Part shown: positions 24,820 to 29,824 of the stretch, piece by piece
Position numbering within the stretch: the first letter of the stretch is position 1
How the letters are laid out: every line of letters begins with the position of its first letter
Translations under genes and position numbers: made by a program
Source: an uncultured Clostridium sp.
GTDB taxonomy: Bacteria > Bacillota > Clostridia > Lachnospirales > Lachnospiraceae
Direction of reading: 5' to 3'
DNA: 29,824 nt
NCBI GenBank assembly: GCA_900541315.1
Contig: UQJF01000020.1
Coordinates: 1-29,824 of the forward strand
The notes under the pieces: model-generated
Told to the model about the DNA's origin: nothing
Database searches by the model: none
The model's input: the letters and a program-made list of their open reading frames with translations, nothing else

Positions 24820-25329
24820 ATGAAGCGTACAATTATTGATGCCAGTCAGTTGGAGCTGAATGATAGAGTAGTGGCAATCAAGAGAGTATCCAAGACTGTT
24901 AAAGGTGGACGTACCATGAGATTTTCCGCTCTGGTAGTAGTTGGTGACGGAAACGGCCATGTGGGCGTAGGCTTAGGCAAGGCCGGAGAAGTTCCGGAAG
25001 CAATCCGCAAAGGTAAAGAGGCTGCTGTAAAGAGCCTTGTAGAGATCCCGATCGATGAGAACAAGAGTATTCCTCATGACTTTATCGGAAAATTCGGCAG
25101 TGCAAGCGTTCTGTTAAAGAGAGCTCCAGAAGGTACCGGTATCATCGCTGGTGGCCCTGCTCGTGCCGTTGTTGAGTTAGCTGGAATTAAGAACATCCGT
25201 ACAAAGTCCTTAGGTTCCAATAACAAGACCAATGTAGTTCTTGCAACTGTTGCAGGTTTAACTGCATTAAAGACACCAGAAGAGTTCGCAAGACTTCGCG
25301 GTAAATCTGTTGAAGAAATCGTAGGCTAA
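24820..25329 (+). CDS. rpsE: 30S ribosomal protein S5
   Basis: This is a 169-residue decoding-fidelity protein with a double-stranded-RNA-binding fold ([19 protein letters not shown]). It is a normal-length member with GAGAGGAG upstream. Confidence 0.98.
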   Translation: MKRTIIDASQLELNDRVVAIKRVSKTVKGGRTMRFSALVVVGDGNGHVGVGLGKAGEVPEAIRKGKEAAVKSLVEIPIDENKSIPHDFIGKFGSASVLLKRAPEGTGIIAGGPARAVVELAGIKNIRTKSLGSNNKTNVVLATVAGLTALKTPEEFARLRGKSVEEIVG

Positions 25330-25344
25330 TAGGAGGAAATAGAC

Positions 25345-25527
25345 ATGGCAGAGAAGTTAAGAATCACATTAGTCAAGTCCCCTATCGGTGCTATTCCAAA
25401 GCAGAGAGCAACTGTTGAGGCACTTGGACTTGGAAAAATGCACAAAACAGTTGAAATGCCAGATAATGGCGCTGTTAGAGGCATGATTCAGAGAGTAAGA
25501 CATTTAGTTAAGGTTGAAGAAATCTAA
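25345..25527 (+). CDS. rpmD: 50S ribosomal protein L30
   Basis: This is a 60-residue small protein with the short [20 protein letters not shown] core. AGGAGG precedes the ATG. Confidence 0.98.
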   Translation: MAEKLRITLVKSPIGAIPKQRATVEALGLGKMHKTVEMPDNGAVRGMIQRVRHLVKVEEI

Positions 25528-25553
25528 TTCAGATAAAGTAAGGAGGTGCAGTC

Positions 25554-25994
25554 ATGGAGTTATCTAATTTACAGCCTGCTGCAGGTTCAAAGCATAGCGA
25601 TAATTTTAGAAGAGGCCGCGGCCATGGTTCAGGCAATGGTAAGACCGCTGGTAAGGGCCATAAGGGTCAGAAGGCTCGTTCTGGAGCACCAAGACCAGGC
25701 TTTGAAGGTGGACAGATGCCATTATACAGACGTCTGCCAAAGCGTGGATTCACCAATATTAATTCTAAGGAAATTGTTGGCATTAACGTAAGCGCACTGG
25801 AAAGATTCGATAACGATACAGTTGTAACTGTAGAGACTCTGCTTGAGTCCGGTATCGTTAAGAACCCAAGAGATGGTGTTAAGATCCTTGGTAACGGAGA
25901 ATTAACCAAAAAGCTGACCGTTAAAGTTAATGCATTCAGTGAAGGTGCAAAATCTAAGATTGAGGCTTTAGGTGGAACCTGCGAGGTGATCTAA
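25554..25994 (+). CDS. rplO: 50S ribosomal protein L15
   Basis: This is a 146-residue late-assembly protein with the Gly/Lys-rich [19 protein letters not shown] stretch. Its stop overlaps the secY start (TAATG), which couples ribosome and translocon production. Confidence 0.98.
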   Translation: MELSNLQPAAGSKHSDNFRRGRGHGSGNGKTAGKGHKGQKARSGAPRPGFEGGQMPLYRRLPKRGFTNINSKEIVGINVSALERFDNDTVVTVETLLESGIVKNPRDGVKILGNGELTKKLTVKVNAFSEGAKSKIEALGGTCEVI

Positions 25995-27310
25995 TGTTCA
26001 AAACGATCAGAAACGCTTTTAAGGTAAAAGAACTTCGTGGTAAGATTCTGTATACCTTTATGATGCTGGTAGTCATTCGATTTGGCTGCCAGCTGCCTAT
26101 TCCGGGAATTGAGACATCATTCTTTGCGAATTGGTTTGCAAAACAGACAACCGATGTGTTCGGTTTCTTTAATGCAATGACTGGTGGATCATTTTCATCC
26201 ATGTCCATTTTTGCATTAAGCATTACACCGTACATCACTTCTTCCATTATCATCCAGCTGCTTACAATTGCTATTCCAAAACTGGAAGAGATGCAGAAGG
26301 ATGGTGAAGAAGGCAGAAAGAAAATTCAGGAATACACCCGATATACCACAGTAGGACTTGCACTTCTGGAATCAAGTGCCATGGCAATTGGTTTCGGACG
26401 TCAGGGACTTCTTCTGGATTATAATGCATGGAACGTGATCATAGCGATCGTCACTATGACAACAGGAAGTGCACTGTTGATGTGGATCGGTGAGCAGATC
26501 ACTGACAAGGGTGTAGGAAATGGTATTTCTATCGTGCTTCTGTTTAACATCCTGTCAAGCGTTCCCGATGATATGAGAAGCCTTTACTATCGTTTTATTT
26601 TTGGTCAATCCTTCGCTACAATGGCAGTAGCAGTCCTGCTGATCGCAGTAGTACTCATTGCTATGGTAGTTTTTGTAGTCGTTTTAAATGATGCAGAGAG
26701 AAGGATACCAGTTCAGTATTCAAAGAAGATGGTAGGACGTAAGATGGTAGGCGGCCAGGCCTCAAACATTCCGTTAAAGGTCAACACCGCAGGTGTTATG
26801 CCGGTTATCTTTGCATCTTCCATTATGTCTTTCCCTGTTGTAATTGCCCAGTTCTTTACAGTTGATTACAGCTCTATCGGTGGAAAGATCTTAACAATGC
26901 TGAATTCCGGTTCATGGTGCAAACCATCCCAGCCGATCTATTCTGTCGGTTTGATAATTTATATCGTACTGTTGTTCGTGTTTGCTTACTTCTATACATC
27001 GATTACCTTTAATCCGTTGGAAGTTGCTAACAATATGAAGAAGCAGGGAGGCTTCATTCCCGGCATTCGTCCCGGCAAGCCCACCAGCGATTATTTAAAT
27101 AAGATTTTGAATTATATTGTTTTCATTGGTGCAGTTGGCCTTACGATCGTAGCAATCGTCCCGATCCTTGCATCCGGACTTTTAGATGTGAGCCGTATCT
27201 CATTTTCAGGTACCTCACTGATCATCATTGTAGGCGTAGTACTGGAGACAATCAAAGCAGTAGAATCTCAGATGCTTGTGCGTTATTATAAGGGATTTTT
27301 GAACGATTAA
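25994..27310 (+). CDS. secY: Protein translocase channel SecY
   Basis: This is a 438-residue channel-forming subunit with ten membrane segments. The plug and pore region near residues 30-80 ([13 protein letters not shown]) and the cytosolic loop with [20 protein letters not shown] are typical. It starts on the rplO stop. A strong hairpin follows the stop, ahead of adk. Confidence 0.98.
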   Translation: MFKTIRNAFKVKELRGKILYTFMMLVVIRFGCQLPIPGIETSFFANWFAKQTTDVFGFFNAMTGGSFSSMSIFALSITPYITSSIIIQLLTIAIPKLEEMQKDGEEGRKKIQEYTRYTTVGLALLESSAMAIGFGRQGLLLDYNAWNVIIAIVTMTTGSALLMWIGEQITDKGVGNGISIVLLFNILSSVPDDMRSLYYRFIFGQSFATMAVAVLLIAVVLIAMVVFVVVLNDAERRIPVQYSKKMVGRKMVGGQASNIPLKVNTAGVMPVIFASSIMSFPVVIAQFFTVDYSSIGGKILTMLNSGSWCKPSQPIYSVGLIIYIVLLFVFAYFYTSITFNPLEVANNMKKQGGFIPGIRPGKPTSDYLNKILNYIVFIGAVGLTIVAIVPILASGLLDVSRISFSGTSLIIIVGVVLETIKAVESQMLVRYYKGFLND

Positions 27311-27329
27311 CACAACAGTTGGATCAGTC

Positions 27330-27363
27330 AATCTGCCTTTGTGGTATTCCACAAGGGCGGATT
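27330..27363 (+). promoter_or_regulatory. 15-bp hairpin between secY and adk
   Basis: 27330-27344 pairs with 27349-27363 at all 15 positions (two G.U) around a TATT tetraloop. The T tract after it is short and broken (ATTTATTG), so it may be a partial terminator or an mRNA processing site. It could lower adk-map expression relative to secY. Confidence 0.75.
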
Positions 27364-27404
27364 TATTGCGTTATAGGACTTTTTTGAGAGGAGAAAAACT
27401 TTTC

Positions 27405-28049
27405 ATGAAGATCATCATGTTAGGAGCTCCGGGCGCAGGAAAAGGCACCCAGGCAAAGAAAATTGCAGCTAAGTATAGTATTCCACATGTTTCCACCGGA
27501 GATATTTTCAGAGCAAATATCAAAAATGGAACAGAACTGGGCATGAAAGCCAAATCCTTTATGGATGCAGGCGGTCTTGTACCGGATGAGATCACTATTG
27601 GAATGCTGTTAGACCGTATTCATGAGGCAGACTGCGTAAACGGATATGTGCTTGATGGTTTCCCAAGAACGATTCCTCAGGCTGAAAGTCTTACAAAAGC
27701 TTTAAGCGAAAGAGGCGAAGCAGTTGATTATGCAGTAAACGTAGATGTACCAGATGAGAATATCATCAATCGTATGTCTGGACGCCGTGCATGCTTAAAC
27801 TGTGGCGCTACTTATCATATTGTTTATAATCCTTCCAAAAAAGAAGGAATCTGTGATACCTGTGGACAGCAGCTGGTATTAAGAGATGATGATAAGCCTG
27901 AAACTGTGAAGAAGAGATTATCTGTGTATCATGACCAGACACAGCCTCTGATCGATTATTATAAGAACGAAGGCATTCTTGCAGAAGTAGACGGAACAAA
28001 AGACATGGAAGAAGTATTCCAGGATATTGTTAAGATTTTAGGAGCATAA
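27405..28049 (+). CDS. adk: Adenylate kinase, zinc-lid form
   Basis: This 214-residue enzyme interconverts ATP plus AMP with two ADP. The P-loop GAPGAGKGT is at residues 7-15, the AMP site TGDIFR at 31-36, and the lid carries Cys130, Cys133, Cys150 and Cys153, a structural zinc site common in Firmicutes. The frame is open from 27339, but GAGAGGAG and family start place it at 27405. map follows after two bases. Confidence 0.98.
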   Translation: MKIIMLGAPGAGKGTQAKKIAAKYSIPHVSTGDIFRANIKNGTELGMKAKSFMDAGGLVPDEITIGMLLDRIHEADCVNGYVLDGFPRTIPQAESLTKALSERGEAVDYAVNVDVPDENIINRMSGRRACLNCGATYHIVYNPSKKEGICDTCGQQLVLRDDDKPETVKKRLSVYHDQTQPLIDYYKNEGILAEVDGTKDMEEVFQDIVKILGA

Positions 28050-28051
28050 AA

Positions 28052-28798
28052 ATGGTTACGATCAAATCAGAACGGGAAATTGAATTAATGCGGGAAGCTG
28101 GTAAGATCCTTGCTAAGGTTCATGAAGAACTGGGCAAGGCAGTAAAACCGGGAATCTCCACCAAAGAGATCGACCGCATCTGTGAAGAGATGATCCGCAG
28201 CTATGGCTGCATCCCATCTTTCCTTGGTTACGAAGGATATCCGGCTTCTGTATGTATCTCTGTTAATGATGAAGTGGTCCATGGAATCCCAAGTAAGCAC
28301 CGCTATTTAAATGAAGGTGACATTGTAAGCCTTGATACCGGAGTCATTTGGAAAGGATATCAGTCAGATGCAGCCAGAACCCATATGATCGGTGAGGTAA
28401 CTCCTCAGGCCAGAAAACTGGTTGAAGTAACACAGCAAAGCTTCTTTGAAGGAATAAAGTTTGCAAAAGCAGGCAATCATCTCAATGATATCTCAGCAGC
28501 GATCCAGAAATATGTGGAAAGCTTCGGTTTTGGAGTTGTAAGAGACCTGGTTGGACATGGCATCGGAACAAATATGCATGAAGAGCCGGAGATTCCCAAC
28601 TTCGCACAGAAGAGAAAAGGTATCAAGCTGGCAGCCGGTATGACTCTGGCAATTGAGCCAATGATCACTGCAGGCCGTTATGATGTAGCATGGATGGATG
28701 ATGGCTGGACCGTTGTAACAGAAGATGGTTCCCTTGCCTCTCATTATGAGAACACCATCCTGATCACAGATGGAGATCCTGAGATCTTATCTTTATAG
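28052..28798 (+). CDS. map: Type I methionine aminopeptidase
   Basis: This 248-residue enzyme removes the initiator Met. Metal ligands Asp95, Asp106, His169, Glu202 and Glu233 and substrate-contact His77 are all present, each two positions before the E. coli numbering. The start follows adk by two bases, with AGGAG inside adk. Unlike some Firmicutes, no KOW-domain gene lies between map and infA. Confidence 0.98.
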   Translation: MVTIKSEREIELMREAGKILAKVHEELGKAVKPGISTKEIDRICEEMIRSYGCIPSFLGYEGYPASVCISVNDEVVHGIPSKHRYLNEGDIVSLDTGVIWKGYQSDAARTHMIGEVTPQARKLVEVTQQSFFEGIKFAKAGNHLNDISAAIQKYVESFGFGVVRDLVGHGIGTNMHEEPEIPNFAQKRKGIKLAAGMTLAIEPMITAGRYDVAWMDDGWTVVTEDGSLASHYENTILITDGDPEILSL

Positions 28799-28828
28799 CA
28801 CCCCATAAGCATTAGGAGGGAAAAGAAT

Positions 28829-29047
28829 ATGTCCAAAGCAGACGTAATTGAAATTGAAGGAACCGTAGTAGAGAAGCTGCCAAATGCAATGTTCCAGGTT
28901 GAACTTGAAAATGGCCACCAGGTTCTGGCACATATCAGCGGAAAACTCCGTATGAATTACATTCGCATTCTTCCAGGCGATAAAGTAACTCTGGAAATGT
29001 CCCCATATGACCTTTCCAAGGGCAGAATCATCTGGAGAGATAAATAA
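28829..29047 (+). CDS. infA: Translation initiation factor IF-1
   Basis: This is a 72-residue OB-fold factor that blocks the 30S A site during initiation. The core [20 protein letters not shown] and the [10 protein letters not shown] ending are intact. AGGAGGG precedes the ATG. Confidence 0.98.
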   Translation: MSKADVIEIEGTVVEKLPNAMFQVELENGHQVLAHISGKLRMNYIRILPGDKVTLEMSPYDLSKGRIIWRDK

Positions 29048-29077
29048 AAATAAATTTAAAATAGATCAAAAAAAGAC

Positions 29078-29106
29078 TTGCATTACCAAAAAATATTTGA
29101 TACAAT
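29078..29106 (+). promoter_or_regulatory. Internal promoter before rpmJ
   Basis: TTGCAT (29078-29083), 17 bp, TACAAT (29101-29106), with an A-rich tract upstream (29067-29074). It shares an ACTTGCATT core with the rpsJ promoter and would give the alpha operon its own start near 29113. Confidence 0.87.
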
Positions 29107-29146
29107 GTTTTAGCAACTTTGTTGGTCTATAGAAAGGAGAATTACT

Positions 29147-29260
29147 GTGAAGGTTAGATCATCCGTTAAGCCGATCTGCGAAAAGTGCAAGATCATTAAA
29201 AGAAAAGGCAGTATCAGAGTAATTTGCGAAAATCCAAAGCATAAACAGAGACAAGGTTAA
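29147..29260 (+). CDS. rpmJ: 50S ribosomal protein L36, zinc type
   Basis: This is a 37-residue protein with the zinc ligands Cys11, Cys14, Cys27 and His32. It starts with GTG, with AGAAAGGAGA nearby (29131-29140). It is the first gene after the internal promoter. Confidence 0.97.
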   Translation: MKVRSSVKPICEKCKIIKRKGSIRVICENPKHKQRQG

Positions 29261-29286
29261 TTATTTTTAGGAGGTGTACTACACAC

Positions 29287-29655
29287 ATGGCTCGTATTTC
29301 AGGTGTTGACTTACCAAGAGAAAAACGTGTTGAGATCGGTCTTACTTACATCTACGGAATTGGTAGAGCAAGCTCCAACCGCATCTTAGCAGAAGCTGGC
29401 GTAAACCCAGACACTCGTGTTAAGGATTTAACCGACGATGAGGTTAAAAAGCTGGCTAGCATCATCGCTGACACTCAGACTGTAGAAGGTGATCTTCGTA
29501 GAGAGATCGCAATGAACATCAAGAGACTTCAGGAAATTGGATGCTACAGAGGAATCCGTCATAGAAAGAGCCTGCCGGTTCGCGGACAGAAAACAAAGAC
29601 CAACGCAAGAACCTGCAAGGGTCCAAGAAAAACGGTAGCAAATAAGAAGAAGTAA
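29287..29655 (+). CDS. rpsM: 30S ribosomal protein S13
   Basis: This is a 122-residue 30S-head protein that contacts tRNA and forms an intersubunit bridge. The opening is [20 protein letters not shown] and the C-terminus is basic ([11 protein letters not shown]). AGGAGGTG lies upstream. Confidence 0.98.
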   Translation: MARISGVDLPREKRVEIGLTYIYGIGRASSNRILAEAGVNPDTRVKDLTDDEVKKLASIIADTQTVEGDLRREIAMNIKRLQEIGCYRGIRHRKSLPVRGQKTKTNARTCKGPRKTVANKKK

Positions 29656-29664
29656 TTTAGTAAC

Positions 29665-29736
29665 ATGGTAACCGAATTCGATTTGTATGTTTTAAAAACA
29701 GGAGAGCGAATTCAAGTAAATGAGAAAGTAGGTTAG
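29665..29736 (+). CDS. 23-codon frame between rpsM and rpsK, possible coupling ORF
   Basis: An ATG nine bases after the rpsM stop opens 23 codons (MVTEFDLYVLKTGERIQVNE, then KVG), ending six bases before the rpsK ATG. It has no clear ribosome binding site of its own. The S11 start also lacks a good one, so ribosomes could move from rpsM through this frame to rpsK. I do not recognise the peptide. It may be chance. Confidence 0.35.
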   Translation: MVTEFDLYVLKTGERIQVNEKVG

Positions 29737-29742
29737 TTTAAA

Positions 29743-29824
29743 ATGGCTAAAAAAGTGTCCACTACAGCAAAAAAAGTGACAAAAAAGCGTGTAAAGAAAA
29801 ACGTTGAACGCGGACAGGCACATA
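29743..29824 (+). CDS. rpsK: 30S ribosomal protein S11, N-terminal part
   Basis: This is the start of S11, cut by the window edge after 27 codons. The basic opening MAKKVSTTAKKVTKKRVKKN and VERGQAH are family marks. The upstream sequence has only a weak TAGGTTAG in place of a Shine-Dalgarno site. A GAATTCG/CGAATTC pairing (29674-29680 with 29707-29713) brackets a GGAG. Confidence 0.93.
   Translation, partial: MAKKVSTTAKKVTKKRVKKNVERGQAH

Overview
The window looks like a chromosomal segment of a Lachnospiraceae-type Clostridia (inference). The grounds are a six-cysteine SCIFF ranthipeptide locus next to tgt and yajC, a YesM/YesN-type two-component pair driving a CUT1 sugar ABC transporter, a zinc-type S14 and zinc-lid adenylate kinase, and the Firmicutes S10-spc-alpha ribosomal order. 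There is no rRNA, tRNA, CRISPR array, transposase or phage gene.

Left part (1-6950). A divergently read TIGR04086-type membrane protein faces scfA, a 48-residue six-Cys peptide. It is followed by its radical SAM maturase scfB, then tgt and yajC. A 155-bp palindromic repeat and a multi-hairpin RNA-like element precede a YihX-like HAD phosphatase. Next come a possible small RNA ending in a strong terminator, an intracellular subtilisin-like protease, and a convergent RlmI-type methyltransferase whose terminator lies inside the 3' end of the protease gene.

Middle (7000-15800). A consensus promoter drives a YesM-like sensor kinase and an AraC-type response regulator. After a terminator there is a weak promoter preceded by a two-turn-spaced direct repeat (a possible operator), then a lipoprotein binding protein, two permeases and a creatininase-family amidohydrolase. 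The operon has no ATPase and no glycosidase, so the ATPase is probably shared. A second palindromic element separates it from a secreted cell-wall-binding-repeat protein.

Right part (15800-29824). This is the ribosomal superoperon rpsJ-rplC-rplD-rplW-rplB-rpsS-rplV-rpsC-rplP-rpmC-rpsQ-rplN-rplX-rplE-rpsZ-rpsH-rplF-rplR-rpsE-rpmD-rplO-secY-adk-map-infA-rpmJ-rpsM-rpsK (the last cut by the window edge). The proteins are ordinary. The unusual content is between them: a 229-nt structured rpsJ leader, a 178-nt rpsJ-rplC spacer with a three-way-junction-like fold, a 259-nt rpsH-rplF spacer holding five hairpins (two are sister copies with fully compensatory changes and tandem G.A mismatches), and a 15-bp hairpin between secY and adk. 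Two promoters of the same design (A-tract, TTGCAT, 17 bp, -10) drive rpsJ and rpmJ.

All structures were found by eye. No folding, alignment or database search was run.
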